Notes: generated by a model from the sequence alone, not told the origin. A DNA stretch of 64,000 nucleotides from Aureibaculum marinum (GCF_003813905.1 NZ_RPFJ01000011.1:1-64000), one strand, 5' to 3'; shown: positions 1 to 8,681, counted from the first letter of the stretch. A program made the numbers and translations.

Positions 1-95
1 GGGAACTATGGGAGTATTTTGAAGACATCAAAGTTTTTATGGTGAAAAATAATGATTGTATTTATAAGTTGGAATCATATTACGTGATAGAATAA
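1..95 (+). CDS. C-terminal end of an unidentified gene (partial)
   Basis: Reading from base 3, the frame is open for 30 codons to a TAA at 93-95 and would end in ...SYYVIE. The stretch is rich in acidic, Tyr and Phe residues, as real protein ends often are, and the other two plus-strand frames close within 45 bases. The start lies before the window. The fragment is too short to assign to a family, so the call rests only on frame openness and composition. Confidence 0.35.
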   Translation, partial: ELWEYFEDIKVFMVKNNDCIYKLESYYVIE

Positions 96-469
96 AAGAA
101 TATTTTTTAGTTATTAAGGAATGTCTAAAACAATACAAATAATGAAAAATGTGATAATGATTGTATTTTAAAAACAATTTAAGTGAAAATTATTCTATAA
201 CAAATTTGAAGAGCTTTAAAAGAAAATATACTATTCAAACGAATACACCAACACTTTTTTATTTTTTTTAAAAGTATATCTAGTTCATCTAAAACACTCA
301 CTGAAACTGTTGGGCAGCCCTAACTAGTAGCAATGGGGTTTGGGTAGGTTTCTTTTTCAGGCATGGCTTTCCAGCCATGTAATACCACAATTCTTTTTCG
401 CATGTTGCTATTTGTTTTCCCCGACAACTACTTTCGGGTTTGTGTCTTTAAGTCTTGGTTCTATTTTAG
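96..469. other. Intergenic stretch with two short hairpins
   Basis: No convincing gene is present. The first 200 bases are very AT-rich and contain a second copy (about 154-168) of a 15-base string seen at 49-63. From about 305 to 440 the sequence is visibly richer in G+C. That part holds two inverted repeats: CATGGCT-TTCC-AGCCATG at 362-379, and CCCGA/TCGGG arms at 420-438. Neither has a T-run that would make it a clear terminator for moaE. Short open frames here look unlike proteins. I do not recognise this segment. Confidence 0.4.
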
Positions 470-892
470 CTACGGATGTGCATTTACCCAAACTTCCCCA
501 TCTACAAAATGTTCTTTTTTCCAAATTGGGACAGTTTCTTTTAGCGTATCAATAGCATATTGGCAAGCTGCAAAAGCTGCTTTTCTATGAGCAGATGAAA
601 CCGCAATAATTACAGGAATATCACCAATTTTCAATTCACCTTCAGCATGGTGAATGGCAATTTTTAAAATGTCAAAATCTGCTAAGGCTTTATCTGCTAT
701 TTTCTGCATTTCTTTTATAGCCATCGGCTTGTAAGTAGAAAAATCTAATAAATTAACTTCTTTGTTTTTTGTAGAATTACGTACCGTTCCAACAAATAAA
801 GCAATTCCTCCACAAGAGGCATCTTTTACAAAGTTGTAACACGTTTGTAAATTCAATTTTTCTGTGGTTACATGTATTGATGTGTTTTGCAT
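470..892 (-). CDS. moaE: Molybdopterin synthase catalytic subunit MoaE
   Basis: MoaE is the large subunit of cytoplasmic molybdopterin synthase. With the thiocarboxylated MoaD it inserts the two dithiolene sulfurs into precursor Z (cPMP). At 140 residues the length is normal. Visible family motifs are GTVRN at 35-39, HHAEGELKIGD from residue 81, AHRKAAF at 101-107 and the lysine-bearing IWKKE at 123-127, which matches the catalytic-lysine segment. The partner gene moaD lies about 3 kb away at 3892-4134 on the same strand, separated by two unrelated genes, so the two are not a tight pair here. The remaining moa/moe genes are not in the window. Confidence 0.95.
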   Translation of the reverse strand: MQNTSIHVTTEKLNLQTCYNFVKDASCGGIALFVGTVRNSTKNKEVNLLDFSTYKPMAIKEMQKIADKALADFDILKIAIHHAEGELKIGDIPVIIAVSSAHRKAAFAACQYAIDTLKETVPIWKKEHFVDGEVWVNAHP

Positions 893-943
893 ATTCCAAA
901 ATTAAGCATTTATAAAGCTTATTTGTACCTGAATTCAGGGGTT

Positions 944-3403
944 TTAAAAACTCAACCCAAATACAACACCATTGGTAGCTTTTCCGTTAAAATGGGATCG
1001 CACATAATCAACTCGTAAAAATCTAAATTTGCCAAAACCGATATTATCCAACCCAACTGAATATTCAGAATAAGGTTTGTTGTCAGGTGTAAACAACGCT
1101 TTTGCACCGACCACCAATTGAAATTGAAGTTTATTCATCAATGGAATTTTTCGTAACAGATAACCATTAAAATGATGTTGTGCATGAAATTCGGCGTACT
1201 GATCATCTGTACTTAAATCATAATACGGTAATAAATTAAAGCTATTGGTATAGTTTAAATCTAGATTTACATGAGTTTGATTTCCGTTAAAGTGCTTGTA
1301 ATCTGTAAAGGAAAGCTCATCCGTATTTAAAAACTTCCCTGCTTTTACATTGTAAGAAAAGGTTCCTTTGTTCCCAAATTTTAAGTCTTGATACAAACGT
1401 GCTTGTATCAAATCATAATTGTATTTCTTATCACTTGCAGCAAACCCTTTAGTGTAACCTAAGTTTAAAGTAGGGTATTTAGTTTCGTATACATTTATTT
1501 TTCTATCGGGTAGTGAAATGTATTTTTGATCAAATTTAATGGAAGCTCCAAGTGAAAACTTATAAATACTATGTTTGTCAAAAGCTGTTGAAGTGTAATT
1601 GTAAGGCTCTAATGGATTGTTAGAAGAATATTTCTCATTCTCTTTGTTTAGAATGACCCAATCGGCATGGTTAAATAAAGGCTTTCTGTTTTCGTAACTG
1701 AATGAAGAATTCATTCTTAAGCCATTAAAAATTTCTTTTCCTCCACTTATAGAAACAAAAGTTTTGTCGTAATACTTGGCATAATTATCTTCAAAAAACA
1801 AAGAACTTACCGCATTTACTATTGGAGCAATAGGCTCGGAAGCGTTGAATTGCATAATTTTTCTACCTCCATTTATAGAAATGTACGGATTAGATCTTCC
1901 ATTAAAACGATAAGTAAACCCTCCACTCAATCTTAACTGATCATCTGACAAACCATAATCAATTTTGGTTCTTATAGTAAAACTTCTATTTTCGTTTTTG
2001 TAATACTTATAAAATGATAAATCCATATTGGTATGCCATCCTTGTACAGTATTAAACATAGAATTAAATACTGGAGAGCCAATAGATAAGCCCCATTTTT
2101 CATACGTATTTGAATAATTATAGCCCGTCAACACATTCATAATTTTAAATGCATTCCGTTTCTGATCTACAGAATCTAAATATTTTTCTGACTGTCTAAT
2201 TTCTTTAATACTATCTTTCAGATTATAATCCTTAATTTCTTCAACAGTAAGGGGAATAGGACGCCTGTTTTTCCAAAAAAGACTGTCTTTTTTATTGGCA
2301 CTATCTACAAAAGAAAGAATTTCATTGGTAAAAGTAGCTTTGGTAAAATTAGGTTGAAAATTATAATTGCTATATACTCCAGTAAACCGACCATCTACAT
2401 TTATACCAAACATTCCGAATATAAAATCAATACTCTGAGAAAATAAAGTAAACATTTTATCCTTTTCAGAATATGAAAAATTTTGCTTTAAGGTTAATTT
2501 TTTTACTATGGGTTGCTGTATTTGTTTACCAGTAACAGACAATTCAGCTGCATATATTTCCCATTTATCTTCTACAATATAGATAAATCCATTGAAGGAA
2601 TTATCTGTGGGTTTTTTAGGCTCAACTTTTATTTTATTAATCAAAAACTCGCCTTCATAATAACTATTTACCAACGTATATTTATAATAGTTAAAGGCAT
2701 AAGTAGCAATAGGCGAAACAATATTATCAGGTCCCAAATTAATCAAATTGGTATATAAATTAAAATTAACTTCTGAGGCTTGATTAAAACTAAAACCATT
2801 ATCATCACCACTAACTTTAGAAGCTAGAATTTTCTCTTTAAACTCTTTTTCACTTTTAGTAATTTTAGATATGGTTTCAGAAAGATACAAAACGCCACTT
2901 CGAGTAGAATCGAGACCTCCGCCTAAATCACCTAATTCAAAACCCATAATTTTTTCAGGAGCATTTTTAATTCTATAGATACCGCGTGAGTAAAAATCAG
3001 CTGTAAACTCCGCTGTTTTCTTAAAGTTTTTATCTTTTGAGGCAATAGCAGCCTTAATAATTCTATGAGCAGGATTATCTTTAGTACTTAATTTTACCTC
3101 TTCTAAAGCCAATGCATCCTCTTTTAAAACTACATTTAATTGAAAAGGAAACGCTTTAATGTTCACCTCTTTTTTAAGTGTTTTAAATCCTAGGTATTGA
3201 AAAATGATGGTATGTTTTCCTAGTGTTGTAACATTTAAATTGTAAATACCATTATCGTTTGAGGTAGTGCCATTATAAGAACCCTCAATATAAATATTTA
3301 CAAAAGGTAAAGGAGTATTGTCTTCATCTTTTACATTACCAGTAATTTGAGCTTGTGAAAAAGAATAACTAATAAAAAAGAATAACGTAATTTTAAATTT
3401 CAT
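944..3403 (-). CDS. DUF5686 outer-membrane protein with carboxypeptidase-like N-terminal domain
   Basis: An 819-residue predicted outer-membrane protein. A signal peptide (about residues 1-18, ending SQAQ) is followed by a CarboxypepD_reg-like beta-sandwich (about 20-95). After that comes the segment beginning PAHRIIKAAIASKDKN, which is typical of DUF5686, and then a long beta-barrel-like C-terminus ending in an aromatic residue. It resembles TonB-dependent-receptor relatives but has no plug domain. The biological role of DUF5686 proteins is not established to my knowledge. A possible -7 box (TAGGTTTG on the minus strand, 3443 to 3436) overlaps the short palindrome GTGTTTGAACAC at 3425-3436 just upstream. 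Confidence 0.85.
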   Translation of the reverse strand: MKFKITLFFFISYSFSQAQITGNVKDEDNTPLPFVNIYIEGSYNGTTSNDNGIYNLNVTTLGKHTIIFQYLGFKTLKKEVNIKAFPFQLNVVLKEDALALEEVKLSTKDNPAHRIIKAAIASKDKNFKKTAEFTADFYSRGIYRIKNAPEKIMGFELGDLGGGLDSTRSGVLYLSETISKITKSEKEFKEKILASKVSGDDNGFSFNQASEVNFNLYTNLINLGPDNIVSPIATYAFNYYKYTLVNSYYEGEFLINKIKVEPKKPTDNSFNGFIYIVEDKWEIYAAELSVTGKQIQQPIVKKLTLKQNFSYSEKDKMFTLFSQSIDFIFGMFGINVDGRFTGVYSNYNFQPNFTKATFTNEILSFVDSANKKDSLFWKNRRPIPLTVEEIKDYNLKDSIKEIRQSEKYLDSVDQKRNAFKIMNVLTGYNYSNTYEKWGLSIGSPVFNSMFNTVQGWHTNMDLSFYKYYKNENRSFTIRTKIDYGLSDDQLRLSGGFTYRFNGRSNPYISINGGRKIMQFNASEPIAPIVNAVSSLFFEDNYAKYYDKTFVSISGGKEIFNGLRMNSSFSYENRKPLFNHADWVILNKENEKYSSNNPLEPYNYTSTAFDKHSIYKFSLGASIKFDQKYISLPDRKINVYETKYPTLNLGYTKGFAASDKKYNYDLIQARLYQDLKFGNKGTFSYNVKAGKFLNTDELSFTDYKHFNGNQTHVNLDLNYTNSFNLLPYYDLSTDDQYAEFHAQHHFNGYLLRKIPLMNKLQFQLVVGAKALFTPDNKPYSEYSVGLDNIGFGKFRFLRVDYVRSHFNGKATNGVVFGLSF

Positions 3404-3563
3404 AGGCTTAATTTAGTTGAAAACGTGTTTGAACACAAACCTAAATGATTATATTTTAGAAAATTAATAAGAATTTGTTAAAAGTGTATGTAACTTTGTT
3501 TAAGTTTTGTTAATGTTTACAAAATACACCTTACTACAGGAGGTGTTTAGATTGGGAATTTCC

Positions 3564-3571
3564 TATTTTTG
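3564..3571 (+). promoter_or_regulatory. Candidate -7 promoter element for the DUF3817 gene
   Basis: TATTTTTG matches the Bacteroidota -7 consensus TAnnTTTG and lies 29 bases before the ATG at 3600. No clear TTTG is seen 19-21 bases upstream, so only half of the consensus is present. Confidence 0.35.
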
Positions 3572-3599
3572 CGAACCCTAATTTCAAAAGACATCTTCC

Positions 3600-3875
3600 A
3601 TGAAAACTACTTTTAGAGTTGTATCTATTTTAGAAGGATTATCTTATTTAATATTACTATTTATTGCGGTTCCTATTAAATATATTGGCAATGATGAATC
3701 ATGGGTTAAACTATTTGGTATGCCACATGGTTTATTGTTTGTTGCATATGTTGTTTTGGCTTATTTAATAAAGGCAGAATTAAACTGGAACACTAAAACG
3801 TTTTTAATAGTACTTCTAGCTTCAATAATACCATTCGGTACTTTTTATATAGATAAGAAATACCTTAGAAATTAA
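3600..3875 (+). CDS. DUF3817 small integral membrane protein
   Basis: A 91-residue protein with about three membrane segments: roughly 8-27, 44-60 and 67-84. The N-terminal pattern FRVVSILEGLSYLILL and the central PHGLLFVAYV are typical of DUF3817, a family found as stand-alone inner-membrane proteins and fused to some transporters. Function is unknown. It is transcribed against its neighbours and converges on moaD, with only 16 bases between the two stop codons and no hairpin between them. Confidence 0.8.
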   Translation: MKTTFRVVSILEGLSYLILLFIAVPIKYIGNDESWVKLFGMPHGLLFVAYVVLAYLIKAELNWNTKTFLIVLLASIIPFGTFYIDKKYLRN

Positions 3876-3891
3876 TTGTTTACATATTTTT

Positions 3892-4134
3892 TTAACCTCC
3901 ACTAACTGGAGGAATTAATGCTACTATATCATTATCCTTTAACTGATAATTATCTTCAACATAATTTTCGTTAACAGCTACTGAGAAACTATTATAGTCA
4001 GCCAGTTGTGGATATTTTTCATGTAAAATAGCCTTAAATTGTTTTATACTACAATTATTAGACAATCTAAATTCAGATGTACTTTTTCCAACAATATCTT
4101 TTACAATTCCAAAAAACAATAGTTCTATTTTCAT
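3892..4134 (-). CDS. moaD: Molybdopterin synthase sulfur-carrier subunit MoaD
   Basis: A ubiquitin-like sulfur carrier of 80 residues ending in the required Gly-Gly (PPVSGG). The terminal glycine is adenylated and thiocarboxylated, then donates sulfur to the precursor bound by MoaE. I start it at the ATG at 4134 (MKIELLFFG), the usual MoaD beginning. The frame stays open ten codons further upstream, but that extension resembles no MoaD. The gene is divergent from the SulP transporter and convergent with the DUF3817 gene. Its partner moaE is at 470-892. Confidence 0.93.
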   Translation of the reverse strand: MKIELLFFGIVKDIVGKSTSEFRLSNNCSIKQFKAILHEKYPQLADYNSFSVAVNENYVEDNYQLKDNDIVALIPPVSGG

Positions 4135-4139
4135 ATCGT

Positions 4140-4223
4140 TTTGTTTATATCGGTACAATTGCATTACTTTTGTAGAAGTAAAGATACGTAATTCTTTAAC
4201 TATAATTGATTGACTTAGATTTG
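4140..4223 (+). promoter_or_regulatory. Candidate promoters for the SulP gene
   Basis: Two -7-like elements precede the transporter. The first, TACTTTTG at 4165-4172, has TTTG at 4140-4143 upstream with a 21-base spacer. The second, TAGATTTG at 4216-4223, has only a weak -33. The first overlaps the moaD 5' region, so the two genes may share control DNA. These are sequence matches only. Confidence 0.35.
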
Positions 4224-4268
4224 CATCAATACCCCTTTTTATAAAAAAAGTGGATTACAAATGATTAA

Positions 4269-5996
4269 ATGAATAAAGTTTTCCCAATATTAAACTGGCT
4301 TCCTAATTATAAGGCATCTTACTTAAGAGGAGATCTTTTAGCTGGTTTAACTATAGGTATTATATTAATTCCACAAGGTATTGCCTATGCTATAATAGCA
4401 GGTTTGCCTCCTATTTATGGACTTTATACGGCTTTACTACCACAGTTAATTTACACTATTTTTGGAACCTCCAGGTGGATGTCAACAGGACCAACTGCCT
4501 TAGATTCATTAATATTAGCCTCAAGTATTTCTGCTTTAGCTATAGTAGGTAATGAACATTACGTAGTTACCGTTCTTGCAATAACCCTACTTACTGGTAT
4601 TTTTCAATTAATACTAGGAGTCTTTAAACTAGGTTTTATTATGAATTTTGTCTCTAAACCTGTACTAACAGGGTTTGTAACTGCGGCTGCCGTAATTATA
4701 GCATTAAGCCAATTTAGAGACTTATTTGGAATCAATGCTCCTCGTAGCAACCAAATTCAATATATTCTTTCTGGTCTATATAACAATTTTGGATCTTTAC
4801 ATTGGCATAGTTTAGTAATTGGTGTTTTTGCTATTTTTATTATTTATGGATTACAAAAAATTAATAAAAAACTACCAGGACAACTTATTGTTATAATTTT
4901 AGGAATTGCCATAATGGCTTTAGCTTATAATTATTTAAGTGATGTTGAAATTGTAAAAACAATTCCTAAAGGCTTACCCTCATTTGCAATACCAGAATTA
5001 AACTATGACTTGTTCTTAAAATTAATGCCAGTTGCTTTAACGCTTTCTTTTACAGGTTTTTTACAAGCAACTTCCATATCAAAATCACTACAAGAAGCTG
5101 ATTCTAAATTAGATACAAATAAAGAACTAATAGCATTAGGAATGAGTAATTTTATTGGATCTTTTTTTAATGCCTATGTATCAACAGGTAGTTTTTCAAG
5201 ATCAGCAGTAAATAAAGAAGCGGGTGCAAATACTCCATTATCCAATCTTTTTGCCGCTCTTTTTATTTTAATAACTCTCTTATTTTTAACCCCTTTATTT
5301 TATTATTTACCTAAACCTGTACTTGCGGCTATTATTATTACAGCAGTAATTAAACTAATAAAAGTAGAGCAAATAAAATTTTTATGGAATACCAATAAAA
5401 AGGATTTTATAATGATGTTAATCACCTTTTTAATTACCTTAACTTTTGGTATTAAAGAGGGAATTATAGTTGGGGTTTTAGTATCTATTTTTGTAGTAAT
5501 TTTTGAATCATCCAAACCGCATATGGCCGTTTTAGGCAAAGTTCCTGGTACAACCTATTTTTATAGAAATATAGACCGCTTTGATGATGTTCATACAGAT
5601 GAGGATATTTTAATTGTTCGATTTGATGCCCAATTATATTTTGCCAATGTAAATTATTTCAGAGAAAAATTAGATCGATTGGTAAATTTAAAAGGAGATA
5701 AATTAAAATTAATAGTAATTGCGGCTGGAGCTATTCACAATATAGATAGTACTGGTATTGCTACTTTAGATGATATTATAACAAAATACCATAAGAGAGG
5801 TATTAAAATTTACTTTACAGATATAAAAGGCCCTGTAAGAGATTATTTTACTGTTAGTAAACTTATAGACAAAATAGGTGTAGAAAATTGTTTTATGCAT
5901 GTACAAAATGCTATTGAATATTACAGAACAGGAAAAAGTAATGGTGACTTTTTAAAGTATATAAATCAGTCCAATAAAAAACTACATAAAGAATAG
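4269..5996 (+). CDS. SulP-family inorganic anion transporter with STAS domain
   Basis: A 575-residue SLC26/SulP transporter of the inner membrane. The N-terminal Sulfate_transp signature (around GLTIGIILIPQGIAYAIIAG) is followed by about 10-14 hydrophobic segments to residue 415. A cytoplasmic STAS domain (about 440-550) follows, with the NIDSTGIATLDD loop typical of anti-sigma-antagonist folds. Family substrates include sulfate, bicarbonate and other anions, and the substrate cannot be read from sequence. It lies 232 bases upstream of the persulfide dioxygenase operon on the same strand. That placement suggests movement of a sulfur oxyanion such as sulfate, sulfite or thiosulfate, which is inference only. 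Confidence 0.9.
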   Translation: MNKVFPILNWLPNYKASYLRGDLLAGLTIGIILIPQGIAYAIIAGLPPIYGLYTALLPQLIYTIFGTSRWMSTGPTALDSLILASSISALAIVGNEHYVVTVLAITLLTGIFQLILGVFKLGFIMNFVSKPVLTGFVTAAAVIIALSQFRDLFGINAPRSNQIQYILSGLYNNFGSLHWHSLVIGVFAIFIIYGLQKINKKLPGQLIVIILGIAIMALAYNYLSDVEIVKTIPKGLPSFAIPELNYDLFLKLMPVALTLSFTGFLQATSISKSLQEADSKLDTNKELIALGMSNFIGSFFNAYVSTGSFSRSAVNKEAGANTPLSNLFAALFILITLLFLTPLFYYLPKPVLAAIIITAVIKLIKVEQIKFLWNTNKKDFIMMLITFLITLTFGIKEGIIVGVLVSIFVVIFESSKPHMAVLGKVPGTTYFYRNIDRFDDVHTDEDILIVRFDAQLYFANVNYFREKLDRLVNLKGDKLKLIVIAAGAIHNIDSTGIATLDDIITKYHKRGIKIYFTDIKGPVRDYFTVSKLIDKIGVENCFMHVQNAIEYYRTGKSNGDFLKYINQSNKKLHKE

Positions 5997-6157
5997 TATT
6001 TTCCGGCCACTAAAATAATCTAATAAAACTGCAATTACATTTAGCTTTCACTTAATAGTTTCTTTATAAAAATACTATTCACTATTTTTTATTACAACTT
6101 TACAATCCTTAACATTTCTTTGTAATTTTTGTTACCAAAGTTTATTATATTAGTGAG

Positions 6158-6166
6158 TATCTTTGT
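6158..6166 (+). promoter_or_regulatory. Candidate -7 element for the persulfide/rhodanese operon
   Basis: TATCTTTGT fits the Bacteroidota -7 consensus and lies 63 bases before the chosen ATG at 6229. The nearest TTTTTG upstream (ending 6131) is 26 bases away, longer than the usual 19-21, so the -33 is doubtful. Confidence 0.35.
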
Positions 6167-6228
6167 AAAATTGAGAATTTTGTGCCCTATCCATATATTT
6201 ATGGGTGGATAATTTAAAAAAGGAAAAT

Positions 6229-7635
6229 ATGAATATTGAACAAATTTATACTGGTTGTTTAGCTCAAGGAGCCTATTATATTGAAAGTAATGGTGAAGTT
6301 GCCATTATTGACCCTTTACGTGAAGTGCAACCTTATATTGATAGAGCAGAAAAAGATGGTGCAAAAATTAAATACATTTTTGAAACCCATTTTCATGCAG
6401 ATTTTGTAAGCGGACATGTTACATTAGCAGAAAAAACTGGTGCAACAATTGTATTTGGTCCCACAGCAAAAACAAATTTCGATTCATATGTGGCTAAAGA
6501 TGGTGAAGTCTTTAATTTAGGTAATATTACAATAACAGCCTTACATACTCCTGGTCATACTATGGAAAGTGTATCGTATCTATTAAAAGATAAAAATGGT
6601 AAAGATTATGCTCTCTTTAGTGGAGACACATTGTTCTTAGGTGATGTTGGGCGTCCAGATTTGGCTCAAAAAGCAACTTCAATGACACAAGATGAACTTG
6701 CAGGTTTGCTGTACGATAGCTTAAGAACAAAAATTATGACCTTAGCAGATGACGTTATTGTATATCCCGCTCACGGAGCAGGATCTGCTTGTGGTAAAAA
6801 TCTAAGTAAAGAAACGGTAGGTACAATCGGTGAGCAAAAAAAGACCAATTATGCTCTAAGAGCAAATATGACTAAAGAAGAATTTATTAAAGAAGTTACT
6901 GACGGTCTATTACCTCCACCTCAATATTTCCCTTTAAATGTTCAAATGAATAAAGAAGGTTATGATAGTATTGACACAGTTCTAAAAAAAGGAACAACGG
7001 CCTTATCTCCTGAAGAATTCGAAAAAATTGCCAATGATACTGATGCCTTAATTTTAGATGTTAGACATCAATCTGAATTTATAAAAGGATTTATTCCTAG
7101 GTCAATTTTTATTGGCTTAGACGGAGGATTTGCCCCTTGGGTTGGAGCGTTAATAAAAGATGTACAACAACCTATTTTATTAGTAACTCCAGAAGGTAAA
7201 GAAGAAGAAACTGTTACTAGATTATCTAGAGTAGGTTTTGATAACACTTTAGGTTACCTCAAAGGTGGTGTTAATGCTTGGAAAAAAGCAGGTAAAGAAA
7301 TTGATACATTAGAATCAATTTCCGCAAAAACACTTGAAACTAAAATTGATGATGAAATTGCAGTATTTGATGTTAGAAAACCTGGCGAATATGCTAGTGA
7401 ACACATTGTTGATGTACCTAATACACCTTTAGATTTTATTAATGATTACCTTTCTGAATTTCCAAAAAATAAAGAGTTTTATGTACATTGTGCTGGTGGA
7501 TACCGCTCAGTTATCGCTGCCTCTATATTAAAAGCTAGAGGATATCATAATGTTATTGATGTTGCAGGTGGTTACGATGCAATTAAAGAAACATCTATTA
7601 ACAGAACAGAATATGTTTGTCCTTCAACACTTTAA
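6229..7635 (+). CDS. CstB-like persulfide dioxygenase-rhodanese fusion
   Basis: A 468-residue three-domain enzyme. The N-terminal metallo-beta-lactamase fold has HFHADFVSGH (54-63), TPGHT (His about 110) and GDTLF (Asp about 133), which are ligands of a mononuclear iron as in ETHE1-type persulfide dioxygenases. The usual HxHxDH second-site histidine is Phe. Two rhodanese domains follow. In the first the active loop reads VTPEGKEEE with no cysteine, so it is a pseudo-rhodanese. The second has HCAGGYRS with Cys at about 421. The order MBL, inactive rhodanese, active rhodanese is that of staphylococcal CstB, which oxidises persulfides and makes thiosulfate. I chose the ATG after AAAAAGGAAAAT over a GTG 24 bases upstream. 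It heads a four-gene run. Confidence 0.88.
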   Translation: MNIEQIYTGCLAQGAYYIESNGEVAIIDPLREVQPYIDRAEKDGAKIKYIFETHFHADFVSGHVTLAEKTGATIVFGPTAKTNFDSYVAKDGEVFNLGNITITALHTPGHTMESVSYLLKDKNGKDYALFSGDTLFLGDVGRPDLAQKATSMTQDELAGLLYDSLRTKIMTLADDVIVYPAHGAGSACGKNLSKETVGTIGEQKKTNYALRANMTKEEFIKEVTDGLLPPPQYFPLNVQMNKEGYDSIDTVLKKGTTALSPEEFEKIANDTDALILDVRHQSEFIKGFIPRSIFIGLDGGFAPWVGALIKDVQQPILLVTPEGKEEETVTRLSRVGFDNTLGYLKGGVNAWKKAGKEIDTLESISAKTLETKIDDEIAVFDVRKPGEYASEHIVDVPNTPLDFINDYLSEFPKNKEFYVHCAGGYRSVIAASILKARGYHNVIDVAGGYDAIKETSINRTEYVCPSTL

Positions 7636-7644
7636 ACTAAGAAT

Positions 7645-8049
7645 ATGAAAAATTTACCAATAAGTTTATTTATCGTTATCGCGTTATTATTCTCTTGTAA
7701 AAATAACTCACAAAACACTGATAAAAATGCAACTATTGAGGTTGTAAATGCAACTGATTTTAAAGCTAAAATAGACAATGCTAAGGAAGTGCAATTGGTC
7801 GATGTTAGAACACCTAAGGAGTATAACACAAGTCATTTAAAAAACGCTAAAAACATTAACATTTTTGATGCTGATTTTTTAACAAAAATGAATACTTTAG
7901 ATAAGTCTAAGCCTGTTTATGTATACTGTAAAAGTGGTAAAAGAAGTAGTAACGCCGCTAAAAAACTAAAAGAAGCTGGCTTTACTAAAATATATGATTT
8001 AAATGGTGGAATATTAGCTTGGACTAAAGAAAATTTAGAAACCAATTAA
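7645..8049 (+). CDS. Rhodanese-domain lipoprotein
   Basis: A 134-residue single-domain rhodanese with a lipoprotein signal (ALLFSC, lipidated Cys18), so it is exported and membrane-anchored. The rhodanese fold spans about 36-132. The catalytic Cys95 sits in the loop CKSGKRS, the CxxGxR pattern expected of active sulfurtransferases. It starts nine bases after the CstB-like gene and is probably co-transcribed with it. It may handle persulfide sulfur on the periplasmic side while the larger protein works in the cytoplasm. The sulfur donor and acceptor are unknown. Confidence 0.9.
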   Translation: MKNLPISLFIVIALLFSCKNNSQNTDKNATIEVVNATDFKAKIDNAKEVQLVDVRTPKEYNTSHLKNAKNINIFDADFLTKMNTLDKSKPVYVYCKSGKRSSNAAKKLKEAGFTKIYDLNGGILAWTKENLETN

Positions 8050-8058
8050 TAAAAAATT

Positions 8059-8331
8059 ATGACAACTATAGAAATATTAAACCTCAAATGTGGAGGTTGT
8101 GCAAATACTATCAAAAAAGGGATATTATCAATTGATGGTATTACTGAAGTAGCAGTAGATTTAGATTCTTCAAAAGTGAGTGTAAATTCTGAGAATGAGT
8201 CTGTTTTACAGTTGGTAAAAGAAAAACTCTCTAAAATGGGTTATCCAGAAGCTGGAGATGCCAATACTATTTTGCATAAGGCTAAATCTTTTGTGAGTTG
8301 TGCTACTGGTAGAATGACTGAAAAAGCATAA
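8059..8331 (+). CDS. Heavy-metal-associated (HMA) domain protein
   Basis: A 90-residue ferredoxin-like HMA protein with the metal-binding CGGC loop (Cys11 and Cys14). It resembles copper chaperones of the CopZ/Atx1 type but extends about 20 residues further, with an extra Cys in SFVSCATG. It lies nine bases after the rhodanese lipoprotein and five bases before thioredoxin, so it is in the same operon. That context raises the possibility that the CxxC carries sulfane sulfur or is a thioredoxin substrate, not only a copper site. This is inference. Confidence 0.85.
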   Translation: MTTIEILNLKCGGCANTIKKGILSIDGITEVAVDLDSSKVSVNSENESVLQLVKEKLSKMGYPEAGDANTILHKAKSFVSCATGRMTEKA

Positions 8332-8335
8332 AAAA

Positions 8336-8629
8336 ATGGCTTCATTTAATGAAATAATAAACCAAGACGTACCTGTCTTGGTCGATTTTAAAGCAGATTG
8401 GTGTGGTCCTTGTAAAATGATGACACCTATTTTAAAAGAAGTGAAACAACAGCTTAAAGACAATGTAAAAATTGTAAAGATAGATGTTGATAAAAATCAA
8501 GCTGTGGCATCAAAATTTCAGGTAAGAGGTGTACCAACATTAATACTATTTAAAAAAGGTAAACAAGTTTGGCGGCAGTCTGGAGTATTACAGGCTAGTG
8601 ATATCATTTCAATTATAAAAAACAATTGA
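8336..8629 (+). CDS. Thioredoxin
   Basis: A 97-residue thioredoxin with the classic active site WCGPC (residues 22-26) and the conserved cis-proline region GVPTLILF. It has no signal peptide and is therefore cytoplasmic. It is the last gene of the operon, five bases after the HMA gene, and is followed by a strong intrinsic terminator. Together with the persulfide dioxygenase and the rhodaneses it probably reduces protein persulfides or disulfides formed during sulfide handling. It is slightly short for the family but complete. Confidence 0.93.
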   Translation: MASFNEIINQDVPVLVDFKADWCGPCKMMTPILKEVKQQLKDNVKIVKIDVDKNQAVASKFQVRGVPTLILFKKGKQVWRQSGVLQASDIISIIKNN

Positions 8630-8643
8630 AAAACTTAAAAACA

Positions 8644-8681
8644 AAAAAAATAAGCGTGATCAAAATCACGCTTATTTTTTT
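8644..8681. terminator. Bidirectional intrinsic terminator
   Basis: A 17-bp stem with A-run and T-run flanks (AAATAAGCGTGAT, loop CAAA, then its complement and seven Ts). It sits between the convergent thioredoxin and OmpA-like genes and can serve both strands. Confidence 0.9.

Noticed and set aside
340-555. 71-codon plus-strand ORF over the end of moaE
   Set aside because: It is antisense to moaE for part of its length, and its composition is not protein-like.
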